DNA from: Archangium violaceum
GTDB taxonomy: Bacteria; Myxococcota; Myxococcia; Myxococcales; Myxococcaceae
Reading direction: 5' to 3'
Assembly: GCF_016887565.1 (NCBI RefSeq)
Contig: NZ_CP069396.1
Location: 12,258,001 to 12,322,000, forward strand
Length of the DNA stretch: 64,000 nt
Each line of letters starts with the position of its first letter. Position 1 is the stretch's first letter. Made by a program: the position numbers and the translations under genes. Below are positions 1 through 8,749 of this stretch, piece by piece. The notes under the pieces were generated by a model. That model was not told the origin of the DNA. It worked only from the letters and a program-made list of their open reading frames with translations, and ran no database searches.

Positions 1-318
1 CTCGCACCACGGGCCCCCTTCCTCTCGCAGGAGCACTGTGACCGGCTGAAGGTGGAGCCGGTCCGGGCCTTCCACGAGCCCATCCACTTCACGCGCCTCA
101 CGCTCACGGTCTCCTCGACCGGGGGGTGCACCGTGCACTTCAACCAGTTCACGACGCCCTTCCTCGCGGTCGAGGCGAGCGGCCCCGCGCGGTTCGTCTC
201 CTCGTGGGCCGGCACGCTGGACATCCAGCTGCCCGCCGGCGAGCACCGCGTGGAGCTGCGCCGCCGGGGCTTCCTCGAGCTGCTCGCGCGGGAGTTCCTG
301 CCCCGGAAGGGAACCTGA
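1..318 (+). CDS. C-terminal part of an unidentified protein (5' end outside window)
   Basis: The frame is open from base 1 and stops at 316-318, so this is the last ~105 codons of a gene that begins upstream. The tail is rich in beta-strand-like segments and contains LPAGEHRVELR followed by a basic end. Similar tails close large bacterial membrane proteins of the YfhO/glycosyltransferase-associated type, but the fragment is too short to assign. A GTG at 52 is internal, not a start. It lies 14 bp upstream of a glycosyltransferase on the same strand, so the two are probably co-transcribed and may both belong to envelope polysaccharide synthesis (inference). Confidence 0.6.
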   Translation, partial: LAPRAPFLSQEHCDRLKVEPVRAFHEPIHFTRLTLTVSSTGGCTVHFNQFTTPFLAVEASGPARFVSSWAGTLDIQLPAGEHRVELRRRGFLELLAREFLPRKGT

Positions 319-332
319 TACGGAAGGCCTCC

Positions 333-1181
333 ATGAGACTCGGTGGCTACGTCATCCACGGGAACAACCGGGACACGCTCGGGGCGTGCCTGGAGGGGCT
401 GCTCGCCGTCTGTGACGAGGTGGTGGCGCTGGACTCGATGTCCACGGATGGCTCGGTGGAGCTCGCGCGGAGCATGGGAGCGCGCTCCGTGTCCCGGCCC
501 TGGCAGGGCTACGGGGCCGCGCGAGCCGCCGCCATGGAAGCGCTGGGCCCGTGCGACTACGTCTTCTACCTCGACTCGGACGAGCGCCTGGAGCCCGAGG
601 CCCTGAAGACCATCAAGTCCTGGCGCGAGTCCGACCCGAAGGAGCCCGTCTACCTCCTGCCGCGCCGGGACTGGGCCGAGCTGGACGGGCACCGCTTCCG
701 CTACCGCACCGAGTGGCGTGCGCGGCTGGTGCGCCGGGACGTCGCCGTGTGGCGCCCGGAGATGATCGTCCACGAGGCCCTGCCGCGGATGCGCGCCATC
801 CGCGTGCACGCGCCCATCGAGCACCGCTTCGCCACGTCGCTGGCCGGACGCGCGGAGAAGGAAGAACGCTACGCACTGCTATGGGCCGTACGCGCCTACG
901 CCGAGGGCAAGCGCCTCAAGCCGGCCGCGCTCCAGCGCCCGGCGCACCTGGTGCGCGACTGCATCCTGCACGGAGCGCTCTGGCGAGGCGGGCTCGACGC
1001 GCTGCGTCTGGCCTGGGCGGTGGCCAACTACCACGCCGCGAAGTACCGCCACCTTCGCGCACTGCGTCAGGGACGATTTCCCGAGTTGCTGCAAGCCTTT
1101 GACGAGCGTCGGTATGGCGAGTTGTTCGCACTGGTGAGGGATGGGCAACTCCCGTCCGGCTCTCAGTCTGGACGAAAATGA
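333..1181 (+). CDS. Glycosyltransferase family 2, WaaE/KdtX-like
   Basis: A 282-aa cytoplasmic GT-A glycosyltransferase of the LPS-core WaaE/LgtF type, expected to move a sugar from a nucleotide donor to a lipopolysaccharide or exopolysaccharide acceptor. Visible marks are the N-terminal beta strand GGYVIHGNN, the nucleotide-binding ALDSMSTDGSVELA segment, RPWQGYGAAR (the family's PWxGYG region) and YLDSDERLEPE holding the DxD-like metal/donor site near residue 77. The ATG at 333 is chosen because the family motif starts immediately after it; the open frame reaches further upstream only as overlap with the preceding gene. Donor and acceptor cannot be told from sequence. Confidence 0.88.
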   Translation: MRLGGYVIHGNNRDTLGACLEGLLAVCDEVVALDSMSTDGSVELARSMGARSVSRPWQGYGAARAAAMEALGPCDYVFYLDSDERLEPEALKTIKSWRESDPKEPVYLLPRRDWAELDGHRFRYRTEWRARLVRRDVAVWRPEMIVHEALPRMRAIRVHAPIEHRFATSLAGRAEKEERYALLWAVRAYAEGKRLKPAALQRPAHLVRDCILHGALWRGGLDALRLAWAVANYHAAKYRHLRALRQGRFPELLQAFDERRYGELFALVRDGQLPSGSQSGRK

Positions 1182-1223
1182 GAAACCCTGCCTCTGATGC
1201 ACGGACTCAACAGGGAGGCCGGC

Positions 1224-2375
1224 ATGAGGCTCATGAAGGCAATCGCGACCGTGGCCGCGGGAGTGGCCATGGCGTGGGGCGGGAGTGCATCCGCGCTGAC
1301 GGTGAAGCTGTCGTACGTCTGGGGCGGTAACGGAGGAGGCACCACCGTCTTCATCCACGGGCATGGCAACTGTGTTGGCGGCAATGGCGCCGACAGCCGG
1401 TGTGTGAATGCCTCGTATGGCTATTGGCTGAACTCGACGGAGGACGGCGGAGACGGCCACGACTTCATGGCCGAGGCCACCTCCAAGTGCACCGCGAGCG
1501 GCTGCTCCATGGCGTGCGCGTCCACGGGCTGCTCGACCATCAACTACACGGGCTCGTGGTCGTACTCGGAGGCCTTCGCCATCCGGTACGACTTCGTGAA
1601 CCAGGGCCTCGCGGGGGCCACCAACGACGTGGCCAACTGCCTGTTGGACCTGCGCAACGGCACCAATGCCACGGGCTGCAACCCGAGCCTCTACAAGCGC
1701 ACGAGCTTCCGCGTGGTGGGCCACAGCGCGGGAGGCGCCGTCATCGACCGCATCTTCTCCACGGGCGCGTGGCCGGACCTGACGGGAACCAACGGAGCCA
1801 TTGTCGGCAACCCGGTGGCCTCGGCGGGGGCACTGGCCGGCTCGCGCGCGGCGAGCGCGCTGTACGGCACGGATGGCGCTTCCAACTTCTGCACCACGTT
1901 GGTGAGCTGGGTGGCCGGCTGGGCGCTGAAGAGCTCGGGCAACGCCAGCCTCACGCGCGGCTTCCTGCTGGGCGAGGCCAACAACGGCCGCGCCGGCAAG
2001 TCGCCCCGGTGGCTCTACAAGGTGACGACGGCGGGCGGCTCGGGCTCGGCCAACAACAACTCGAAGGACGGCGTCCAGGAGAGCGTCAACGACTCCAAGA
2101 TGGGCGCGCTGGTGGCCTGCGTGGGCTACTCCACCGATGACGACACCGACGGCGTGCTGTGGACGTACGACAGCGATCCGACCTCCAATCCGAACGGCTC
2201 GAACGGTGGCAAGTACCGCGCGCAGTACACGGGTTATTACTGGCACTGGGTGCCGTCGTGGGCGAACCACTCGCACAACCGCAACGACGCGTACGTGAAG
2301 AAGTACGGATTCCAGACGTACAGCGGTTGCTATTACATCTCGCCGGGCACCTGCATCGGCCAGTACGCGCAGTGA
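1224..2375 (+). CDS. Secreted alpha/beta-hydrolase, lipase-like
   Basis: A 383-aa protein with a signal peptide (basic MRLMK, then a hydrophobic stretch ending near ASA). The nucleophile elbow VVGHSAGGAV puts the catalytic Ser at residue 168. FIHGHGNC near the N-terminus is the usual oxyanion-hole HG region, and many cysteines suggest disulfides in an exported enzyme. The ATG at 1224 is preferred over the one at 1197 because GGGAGG lies a few bases upstream of it and the signal peptide begins there. The next gene starts 3 bp after the stop and is probably translationally coupled. The likely activity is an esterase or lipase; the substrate is unknown. Confidence 0.8.
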   Translation: MRLMKAIATVAAGVAMAWGGSASALTVKLSYVWGGNGGGTTVFIHGHGNCVGGNGADSRCVNASYGYWLNSTEDGGDGHDFMAEATSKCTASGCSMACASTGCSTINYTGSWSYSEAFAIRYDFVNQGLAGATNDVANCLLDLRNGTNATGCNPSLYKRTSFRVVGHSAGGAVIDRIFSTGAWPDLTGTNGAIVGNPVASAGALAGSRAASALYGTDGASNFCTTLVSWVAGWALKSSGNASLTRGFLLGEANNGRAGKSPRWLYKVTTAGGSGSANNNSKDGVQESVNDSKMGALVACVGYSTDDDTDGVLWTYDSDPTSNPNGSNGGKYRAQYTGYYWHWVPSWANHSHNRNDAYVKKYGFQTYSGCYYISPGTCIGQYAQ

Positions 2376-2378
2376 GCC

Positions 2379-3638
2379 ATGGGTCAGGACGCATCGACGA
2401 ATCGACGCGGGTGGTGGGGCGGGCTGATCGCGGCGGTGGCCGCGCTCGTGCTGGTGGCGCTGCTGTGGCCACGAGGCGATGAGACCTCTCCACCTGTCGA
2501 GGGCGCACCCGCCACCCGGACGCTCGCGCCGGCCGATGCGCCGACCTCGCGGGCTCCGCCTCCTCTCGTGCAGCCGGTGATGAGCACGATGGCGGTGGCG
2601 GAGCCTGCTCCGGCCCAGGAGTCCACGCCTCCGGGGACGACTCCCGCGAAGCCTCCCGAGGCGCCTCCCATCGAATTGCCGCCGACGACACAGGTGCTCG
2701 CGGAGGAGTTCTACCCGGGGACGACGGAGTGGGAGGACGTCCCGGTGGACGAGTCGCACCAGTACAGCCTGCGCATCCTGCCGAAGCGCTACAACGTGGT
2801 GGCGCCGATGCCCATCGCGGTGCTGCTGGAGATCGTCGATCGACAGGGAAAGCGGCAGCCGCTGTCCAACCCGCATGTGCGGGTGCGCGCGCTGGATGAT
2901 GCCTCGCGGCCGTGGATCGACGTGCCGGTGAGGGATGACGGCTCGGGCGCGGACGAGCAGGCGGGGGACAGGCAGTACACGGCCACGCTGCTACCGAACC
3001 GCGAGCAGAAGAAGCAGTTGTTGGGGCGGGTGCTCATCGAGGGCAGCGTGGAGGTACCGGGCGTGGGGACGAGGACGATTCCCTCCGGACTCATCTACAC
3101 GGTGGGACCGCGCGCGAAGCTGACGGGACGGTGGAGCGACTCGGTGCGCGACGGAAACCTGGTGTTGGAGGCGGAGCTGGAGGTCGAGGAGCCGGGCCTG
3201 TTCACACTGATGGCGCAGATATTCGGACCGCACCAGGAGCCGCTCGCGTGGGTGAAGCAGACGGAGATGCTGGGGGCGGGCCGGGGCACGCTGAAGCTGG
3301 AGGTGTTCGGCAAGGTGCTGCACGACGCGGGCGTGGATGGCCCGTACCGCGTGAGGCAGGTGCTGTTGACGCGCGACTACGAGAACTCCAGTGACTACGA
3401 CCCGGGAGTGACGATCGAGGAGGCGCACCAGACGAAGCCGTATCGCGCCCGGGAGTTCTCTCCGGACGCGTACGTGCCACCGCCGCGGACGGTGGAGGAG
3501 GTCACCGCGGAGCACCCATCGCAGAAGGACAAGCCGCCACCCGAGCGGACGCGGGACACGAGCAACACCGCGTCGTCACCGCAACCACCGACACAGGGAG
3601 ACGCCGCGCCACGGCAGGCCGCGGATCTGGGCCACTGA
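2379..3638 (+). CDS. Membrane-anchored choice-of-anchor-X-like protein, hydrolase partner
   Basis: A 419-aa protein with one N-terminal transmembrane segment (about residues 11-30), a Pro/Ala-rich linker to about residue 100, a beta-rich central body and a low-complexity hydrophilic tail. The body resembles the choice-of-anchor X proteins often found beside secreted lipases in myxobacteria; I infer this from architecture and context, not from a diagnostic motif. It follows the hydrolase gene with only 3 bp between, so the two form an operon. A chaperone-like or anchoring role for the hydrolase, as lipase foldases have, is possible but unproven. Confidence 0.7.
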   Translation: MGQDASTNRRGWWGGLIAAVAALVLVALLWPRGDETSPPVEGAPATRTLAPADAPTSRAPPPLVQPVMSTMAVAEPAPAQESTPPGTTPAKPPEAPPIELPPTTQVLAEEFYPGTTEWEDVPVDESHQYSLRILPKRYNVVAPMPIAVLLEIVDRQGKRQPLSNPHVRVRALDDASRPWIDVPVRDDGSGADEQAGDRQYTATLLPNREQKKQLLGRVLIEGSVEVPGVGTRTIPSGLIYTVGPRAKLTGRWSDSVRDGNLVLEAELEVEEPGLFTLMAQIFGPHQEPLAWVKQTEMLGAGRGTLKLEVFGKVLHDAGVDGPYRVRQVLLTRDYENSSDYDPGVTIEEAHQTKPYRAREFSPDAYVPPPRTVEEVTAEHPSQKDKPPPERTRDTSNTASSPQPPTQGDAAPRQAADLGH

Positions 3639-3650
3639 CCGTGGCATGCT

Positions 3651-3683
3651 CCCTCTCCCTCTGGGAGAGGGCTGGGGTGAGGG
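3651..3683. repeat. REP-like hairpin, copy 1
   Basis: Palindromic unit CCCTCTCCC-n-GGGAGAGGG followed by GGGGTGAGGG, 13 bp after the stop of the preceding gene. It is the same motif as the copies at 4240 and 4299, in opposite orientation. Spurious ORFs reading PLPLGEG come from it. It may also act as a transcription terminator between convergent genes. Confidence 0.8.
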
Positions 3684-3728
3684 TATTGGGAACCCATCTG
3701 CGTCAAGACCTCGAGAGAACACGCTGAG

Positions 3729-4127
3729 TTACTCGAGCCTGTCCCTTACGCTCTGGATGAGCGTCTCCGCCTCGGGGTCGGGAGTCGACCTCCTGCGCTG
3801 CACTTCCTGGAGCAGCGCCAGCGCATGACCGAGCCGGTGCGAGACACCCACTGCGTCCCCGCGCTGCTGGAGGAGGTCCGCCTCCGCGCTCACCAGCTTC
3901 GCCAGCGCCTTGATCTTCTCCGGATGTCCGAGCAGCTCCGCCACCGAGCCCGCGTCGATGGTGATCAGCATCCGGTACTCCATGCCGAACAGCGACAGGC
4001 TCGTCTGGTGGATGAGATCGAGCGCCTCCTCCGTCTTCTGGCCCTTGCCCGCCTTCAGGATCGCGGCGAGCGCGGCCACCAGACGCTCGATCATGCGCTC
4101 GATGTAATCCTCGCGGATTCCAGCCAT
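3729..4127 (-). CDS. DUF6483-like protein
   Basis: A 132-aa all-helical cytoplasmic protein beginning MAGIREDYIERMIERL, with a conserved-looking GKGQKTEEALDLI segment and a charged C-terminal half with heptad spacing (LLQQRGD, ALLQEVQRR). The start at 4127 is preferred over a longer frame from 4163, whose extra residues are the translation of a REP-rich spacer. The N-terminal IREDYIERMIEQL pattern is typical of DUF6483. Function is not known. Confidence 0.7.
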   Translation of the reverse strand: MAGIREDYIERMIERLVAALAAILKAGKGQKTEEALDLIHQTSLSLFGMEYRMLITIDAGSVAELLGHPEKIKALAKLVSAEADLLQQRGDAVGVSHRLGHALALLQEVQRRRSTPDPEAETLIQSVRDRLE

Positions 4128-4239
4128 GGGGCACCGTTCCTCAGAGGGAGAGGCCCTCCACATCTGGAAGGCTCGTCAACGTAAGGGGTGTTCCTTCGTT
4201 GGCAAGCCGGGCCCGGTGGGAAGCCCGGTGAGCGCATAC

Positions 4240-4271
4240 CCTCACCCCGGCCCTCTCCCAGAGGGAGAGGG
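4240..4271. repeat. REP-like hairpin, copy 2
   Basis: CTCACCCC followed by the palindrome CCCTCTCCC-n-GGGAGAGGG. Same family as 3651 and 4299. Confidence 0.8.
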
Positions 4272-4298
4272 TGCTCGCAACCCGAGTCCACGAGCTAC

Positions 4299-4330
4299 CC
4301 TCACCCCGGCCCTCTCCCGGAGGGAGAGGG
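4299..4330. repeat. REP-like hairpin, copy 3
   Basis: Nearly identical to copy 2, in the same orientation and 59 bp downstream, so the two form a close direct pair. It lies just past the 3' end of the small gene at 4346-4582. Confidence 0.8.
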
Positions 4331-4345
4331 GTGTTCTGGCTCGGC

Positions 4346-4582
4346 TCAGCTCTTGTCACTCAGCGGAGGCGCGTCACGCCGCTCGCTCACACTCGAGTCG
4401 TCCGCTCCGTAGCCTCCAATCCCCTTCTCCTTGATGCGATCCTCCCCCACGTCCGCGTCCACGACATCCCGGCGCTCCGCGCCCTCGGCCTGGTGCCGGC
4501 TCTCGCGCTCGAGGTCCTTCGCGTTCTTGTCCAACCGCGGGTCCAACGTGCCCTTGTCCGCGTCGCCTTTGTTTTGCGCCAT
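4346..4582 (-). CDS. Small hydrophilic protein, unknown
   Basis: A 78-aa, highly charged protein starting MAQNKGDADKGTLD, without hydrophobic segment or cysteine, probably disordered and stress- or spore-related in style. The ATG at 4582 gives a compact frame; the longer frame upstream looks non-coding. No family recognised. It is flanked by REP hairpins on its 3' side and a GNAT gene 177 bp upstream. Confidence 0.5.
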   Translation of the reverse strand: MAQNKGDADKGTLDPRLDKNAKDLERESRHQAEGAERRDVVDADVGEDRIKEKGIGGYGADDSSVSERRDAPPLSDKS

Positions 4583-4759
4583 GACTCTCGCTCCCGTCGC
4601 CGGGGGCCCCGTGCGCCACCGCTCGAGGCCCGGTGATGAGGGAAAGGTCCGAAGCGTCCCAGCACCCGACAAGAGCCCTGTCCGCGCCCCGTCGCCTGCC
4701 CTCCTCCCATCCACGGGTCACGCGTCTACCGAGTGGGAATGCTCGCGTGATGCGGAGCT

Positions 4760-5239
4760 TCATTCCCCCGAGGGCGTCCACTCCATGGATGTGGGGTTGG
4801 GTTTGAAACCCATCGACTCGTAGAGGGGTCGGCCGTCCGCCGTGGCGTGCAGCAACAGCCGCCCCACACCCAGCTCGCGCGCGAAGCGCGTCAACTCCAC
4901 GAACAGTGCCCGCGCGATGCCCCGCCCGCGCCACTCCGGCTCCGTGTACATGTTGAGGACGTACGCCTCCAGGCTCGCCAGGGTGTCCGGCATCGGCGGC
5001 CTTCCGAAGGGCAGCAGGCCACTGCACGCCACCACCCGGCCTTCCGCCACGCCCACCCAGGCATGGAAGCTCTCCGCGGGCAGCGCCTGCGCGAAGTAGC
5101 GCCGTGTGGCCTCCACCATCGGCTCCTCGTTCTTCAGCTTCTCCACCCCTCGCGTGCTGCGCAGCAGCTCCAGTCGCAGGCGGATGAGGTCGTCCACGTC
5201 CTCCACGCCCGCCTTGCGGATGCTCCACCCTGCTTGCAT
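4760..5239 (-). CDS. GNAT-family N-acetyltransferase
   Basis: A 159-aa single-domain acetyltransferase that would transfer acetyl from acetyl-CoA to a small amine. The GNAT motif A is clear: VLNMYTEPEWRGRGIARAL at about residues 92-110 contains the pyrophosphate-binding R/Q-x-x-G-x-G/A loop. Motif B follows at LLLHATADGRPLYESMGF, with the Tyr that usually serves as general acid. Length is normal for the family. The substrate is unknown and the gene stands alone between unrelated minus-strand genes. Confidence 0.85.
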   Translation of the reverse strand: MQAGWSIRKAGVEDVDDLIRLRLELLRSTRGVEKLKNEEPMVEATRRYFAQALPAESFHAWVGVAEGRVVACSGLLPFGRPPMPDTLASLEAYVLNMYTEPEWRGRGIARALFVELTRFARELGVGRLLLHATADGRPLYESMGFKPNPTSMEWTPSGE

Positions 5240-5441
5240 GCGACTCGTGCCTCCCGGCCTCTTGGGGCCCTCGAAGTGCTCCCCTTACCTCGAAGCCGGG
5301 TAGCTCGGACACGGTCTACATCTACTGCTCCGAAGCCAGGCCCAACTGGGCGTCCCAGCGCGAAGGCCGCAGCTGCCGCGACCCATATCGTCACGGTATC
5401 CGCGAGCCCCCTCTGCCCGCCCCCCCGCTCCCGGGTGAACC

Positions 5442-6707
5442 TCATTCAAACGGCGGCGGCACGAAGGGGAACTCGTCCACCGTCAACCGCGCTGGCGCCG
5501 GAACGCCAACGCCTCGACGGGGCGTCGGACGCGAAAGGCCGTTGATGAATACGGTCAAGGTCTTGTCAATGACATCTTCGTTCGGGAGGCGTCCCCCAAC
5601 TCCCCCGCCAACCGCCCCGGTGAAGCGCGCGATTTCAATGCCAAGATAGCCGATCTGCGTGCTGGAGGGCTTCGTCGGTTGAGCCAGATCGACGATGAGG
5701 TAGTCATCCATCAGAAGCTCCACCCAGGGGTGGGGCGTGGGCCAATCAAGAACGGTCTTCGCCGTTGAACCTTCATCGAGCAGCTCGAACCCATCCAACC
5801 GCTTCAGCCCCCTCCGCAAATGATCCCGGTACTTCTCGACGTGGCTGGGGTTGAGCGCAAAAGTATCGTCCGCATTCCAGAGGTCCTTGACCTTGTCGTC
5901 ACGCACCATGAACACGGTGATCTCCACCCTCCCCATCCGATCAATCCGCCGCATCGCTCCAGAATCGGGGTTCGAAAGGTCGAGCTCCGACAGCTCGGAG
6001 ACAGCCGCGAAATACTGCGTCTCCGCCTTCGCGTCCTTCTTCACATTGGTGTCCCTCACGTACTTGTCGACACTCAGGTCCACGACGATGCTGAGGACAT
6101 TCTTGCCGGCGAACGTATTCACGCCCGGCCAGTCTGTCCCACTGCTCAGGTCCGTGTCGCGCCAGACCGGCATCCGGACCCGGGCCCGGTCGGTGAACAA
6201 CTGATCGGCCCTGGGCCCCGCGAAGACCATGAAGTCTGGATTGCCGCCCCCACTCGGATCCCGGGTGTTCACGCGGGTCTCCTGCAGAACGACTGGCGCC
6301 TCCTTTCCGATGAAATGCACGAACTTACAGTTCATGATCTGCATCTCACGGCCCGTCGCCCGGCAGTCGATCCTGAACTCCTCGTTCGACACCGTGGCCT
6401 TGAAGGGGGCGCTCTTGAATCCCGTCACGGGGCGGAACCTGAAACTGTAGTTCAATCCAGTGTCAAAGCGCTCGTTGGGCGTCGCGGAAGGATACGAGCT
6501 CAGGACGAGCGAGAGCCGCTTCTTGTTCTGCTGATCGAGCCTCGGGAAGACGAAGAAATCAGTGATATCCACCGCTGGACGGTCCTTCACGGCGGACCCG
6601 TCTTTATGATCGGCGGCCAGAGCACTTCCCCCCATCAATGAAACAAGGACAAGGGTGAGTGCTCGAAGCTCGCATCGGAACAGGCAACTTGAAAAGACAC
6701 TCTTCAT
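5442..6707 (-). CDS. DUF4331 secreted protein, last gene of LodA operon
   Basis: A 421-aa exported protein: basic N-terminus, hydrophobic core, cleavage near ALA-AD, then ADHKDGSAVKDRPAVDITDFF, the hallmark opening of DUF4331 proteins (DHxDs...D..aDItDfy). GGAGGAG lies 5 bp before the ATG. It follows the DUF4198 gene by 49 bp, making it the fourth gene of a compact minus-strand run 10798 to 5442. DUF4331 proteins have no established function. Association with a secreted quinone-cofactor oxidase suggests a periplasmic or extracellular accessory role (inference). Confidence 0.85.
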   Translation of the reverse strand: MKSVFSSCLFRCELRALTLVLVSLMGGSALAADHKDGSAVKDRPAVDITDFFVFPRLDQQNKKRLSLVLSSYPSATPNERFDTGLNYSFRFRPVTGFKSAPFKATVSNEEFRIDCRATGREMQIMNCKFVHFIGKEAPVVLQETRVNTRDPSGGGNPDFMVFAGPRADQLFTDRARVRMPVWRDTDLSSGTDWPGVNTFAGKNVLSIVVDLSVDKYVRDTNVKKDAKAETQYFAAVSELSELDLSNPDSGAMRRIDRMGRVEITVFMVRDDKVKDLWNADDTFALNPSHVEKYRDHLRRGLKRLDGFELLDEGSTAKTVLDWPTPHPWVELLMDDYLIVDLAQPTKPSSTQIGYLGIEIARFTGAVGGGVGGRLPNEDVIDKTLTVFINGLSRPTPRRGVGVPAPARLTVDEFPFVPPPFE

Positions 6708-6756
6708 ATTGCTCCTCCAGCGTGGAAAATGCCCAACGGCCGTGGGACACGGATTG

Positions 6757-7605
6757 CTACTGTTTCTTGACGCCCAACCGGCTCTTGACGCCCGGCCCGG
6801 CGGGCGCTGGAAGCTCGAAGGTGAGCGAAGCCCAGAGGCTCTCCCAGTCCATGCCGAGCTCCGCCGGTGCCGCGATCATGTGGGTGCATTTGACGAGCCA
6901 CTCGCCCGCGCGGTCGAGCGTGAGCCGCACACGGCCCTCCCCATCGGTGCGGGCGGCGACAGTCTGTTTCGGCTCGGCACGACTGCGCGCGATGACCAGG
7001 CCATTGGCGAGCGGTTTCCCCTCGAACAGGACACGGAACGTCAGGTCCGTGCCCACGGCCACGAGGTACGGATTGGTCTCCGGCACGATCTCCAGGCGCA
7101 GTCCGGCGATGCGGTCATGGCCTTCTCTCGCGCCACCACCCACCTTGAGCAGGGTCTTCGCGCAACGCGAGTAGACCTCGAGGCTGCCCTTGCCGGTCTC
7201 CTGGCGCTCGGCGCGAAGCCGTGAGATGTGCTCCAGCCCCTCGGCCTTCAGGTAGGCCTCGAACTTCGCGGCCTCCATCGAGCTGAGCCGGCGCTTGCCG
7301 CGGTAGGCAACCTGGTAGATGCCATCCTTCGCGAGTGTCACGCGGCCGGCCGGCTCCTGTTGGTCCTGACCGGGTACGGGCTCCGTTCCATCGGGACCCA
7401 TCAACACGAACTTCTCGATGAGAAAATTGTCACGCGGGGCGGCTTCCCCCTTGTACTCCTCCCCATAGCGCAACGAGAGCTCGACGGTCTCCCCCCTGGC
7501 CACGCGGAATCTGCCCGGATCGAGCCAGAAATCATGGGCCTGGGCCGCGCTCGCGGACAGCAGCGCCACGAGGCAGGCCGCGGCAAGGCGGATGGTCCTC
7601 TTCAT
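6757..7605 (-). CDS. DUF4198 periplasmic protein
   Basis: A 282-aa protein with a signal peptide ending SAAQAHDFWLDPGRFRV; the mature N-terminal His-Asp-Phe-Trp is characteristic of DUF4198, a family related to NikK/CbiK-like metal-uptake components in which that His can bind metal. Two beta-sandwich-like domains follow, with ANGLVIARSRAE and KCTHMIAAPAE near the C-terminus. The ATG at 7605 is chosen because AGGAGG lies 8 bases upstream, whereas the nearest other ATG is only 1 base from it. The gene is 50 bp downstream of the LodB-like gene. A metal-handling role for the neighbouring oxidase pathway is possible but not shown. Confidence 0.82.
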   Translation of the reverse strand: MKRTIRLAAACLVALLSASAAQAHDFWLDPGRFRVARGETVELSLRYGEEYKGEAAPRDNFLIEKFVLMGPDGTEPVPGQDQQEPAGRVTLAKDGIYQVAYRGKRRLSSMEAAKFEAYLKAEGLEHISRLRAERQETGKGSLEVYSRCAKTLLKVGGGAREGHDRIAGLRLEIVPETNPYLVAVGTDLTFRVLFEGKPLANGLVIARSRAEPKQTVAARTDGEGRVRLTLDRAGEWLVKCTHMIAAPAELGMDWESLWASLTFELPAPAGPGVKSRLGVKKQ

Positions 7606-7655
7606 TCTGCATGCCTCCTGCAATCATCGGGGCCAGGGCCCCGGGTACATGACCC

Positions 7656-8747
7656 TCAACGGGTGGGTGCCGCGCGGCGCTTCCAGAAGAGCTGCTCTCG
7701 AAAGCGACGCTCGTGGGCGTAGACCGCTTGCCGTTGTGCGACGAAGTTCCGGACCGCGCTCTCGACTGTCGCGGTGTAGCGGCGCTGGGGTTCGGGATTG
7801 CCCTCGCACGAGGCCAGGGCCGCCAGGGCGGCTTGCCGCCCACCCCACAAGGCGGAGGTCAACCCATGGGAGGAGAGCGGATCGAAGGCCGCCGCGGCAT
7901 CGCCCGCCGCGGCCCAGCCCGGCCCGGAGACCGGCTCGAGCCAGGCCGTCCCCGCACTGGTGAGCCGCGCGGGTTCGCTGATGGCGTACCCGGCACTCTC
8001 CAGCCAGCGCTGGATGAAGTGTGTCTCGGCCGCCAGGGTCCGCCACGCGCCAGCATCTCGGGTCACCTCGCGCGGCATCAAGTCGGGATCCGTGAAGAAC
8101 GCGAGGCTCAGCTGTCGACTCGGCAGCAGGGTGGCGTACCACCAACCCCCCGCCACCGCCTCGATGAGGGTCGCGGGCGTCGGCTCTACCGTTTCATCGT
8201 GCTGTGTCACGAAGTCATAGGCCGCCACCAACCGGTCGGCACGGCGCCGCCGGGCAACACGCCGGGCGAAGACCGCCGCCCGGCCGCTACAATCCAATAC
8301 GAACCCCGCGTCCACCCGCTCTCCACCAGACAACGTCAGCGACCATCCGTCTCCGGCGCGGGTTGCGTCGGCGAGCGTGTCCGGCACCGTCTCCATTCCC
8401 TCCCGGGAGACGGCTTCGCTCAGCATCCGCTCGAATGCCCGACGGTCGATGACATGGCCCGGCCCCTCGGTATGAACGATGGAGTTGCGCTGGGCCAGCA
8501 GCGCCGTACCCCAGGCGGCGTAGGTGACGTGGGACGGGCGATGCGGTCCGGCCTGGAACGCATCGGTGAGTCCCAATTCCCGAAGCAGCGCATGGGCCGC
8601 CGGGGACAGGGACTCTCCCGTCCTGTGACTCTCTTTCGAGGGTGGCGCCAACACGATCACCGAGCGGCCTCGTCCGGCGAGTGACAGCGCGGCGGCGGCA
8701 CTCGCGATGCCTCCCCCGATGATCGCGATATCGACCCTCGTCCCCAC
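7656..8747 (-). CDS. LodB/GoxB-type FAD-dependent maturation oxidoreductase
   Basis: A 363-aa flavoprotein with the Rossmann start VDIAIIGGGIASAAAALSLAGRG (GxGxxA-type loop), an internal HVIDRRAFERML segment as in halogenase-like monooxygenases, and the second FAD motif GWAAAGDAAAAFDPLSSHG. It matches the LodB/GoxB partner proteins, which are needed to form cysteine tryptophylquinone in the paired oxidase. The GTG at 8747, 2 bp after the oxidase stop codon, fits the start of the Rossmann fold; the much longer frame upstream overlaps the oxidase and is rejected. Tight spacing implies translational coupling. Confidence 0.85.
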   Translation of the reverse strand: MGTRVDIAIIGGGIASAAAALSLAGRGRSVIVLAPPSKESHRTGESLSPAAHALLRELGLTDAFQAGPHRPSHVTYAAWGTALLAQRNSIVHTEGPGHVIDRRAFERMLSEAVSREGMETVPDTLADATRAGDGWSLTLSGGERVDAGFVLDCSGRAAVFARRVARRRRADRLVAAYDFVTQHDETVEPTPATLIEAVAGGWWYATLLPSRQLSLAFFTDPDLMPREVTRDAGAWRTLAAETHFIQRWLESAGYAISEPARLTSAGTAWLEPVSGPGWAAAGDAAAAFDPLSSHGLTSALWGGRQAALAALASCEGNPEPQRRYTATVESAVRNFVAQRQAVYAHERRFREQLFWKRRAAPTR

Positions 8748-8749
8748 GA

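Noticed and set aside
879-2876. 665-codon minus-strand frame
   Set aside because: Antisense to the glycosyltransferase and hydrolase genes and rich in Arg/His/Gly only.
3646-3828. ORF beginning MLPLPLGEGWGEG
   Set aside because: It is the translation of the REP-like hairpin, a well-known kind of false gene.
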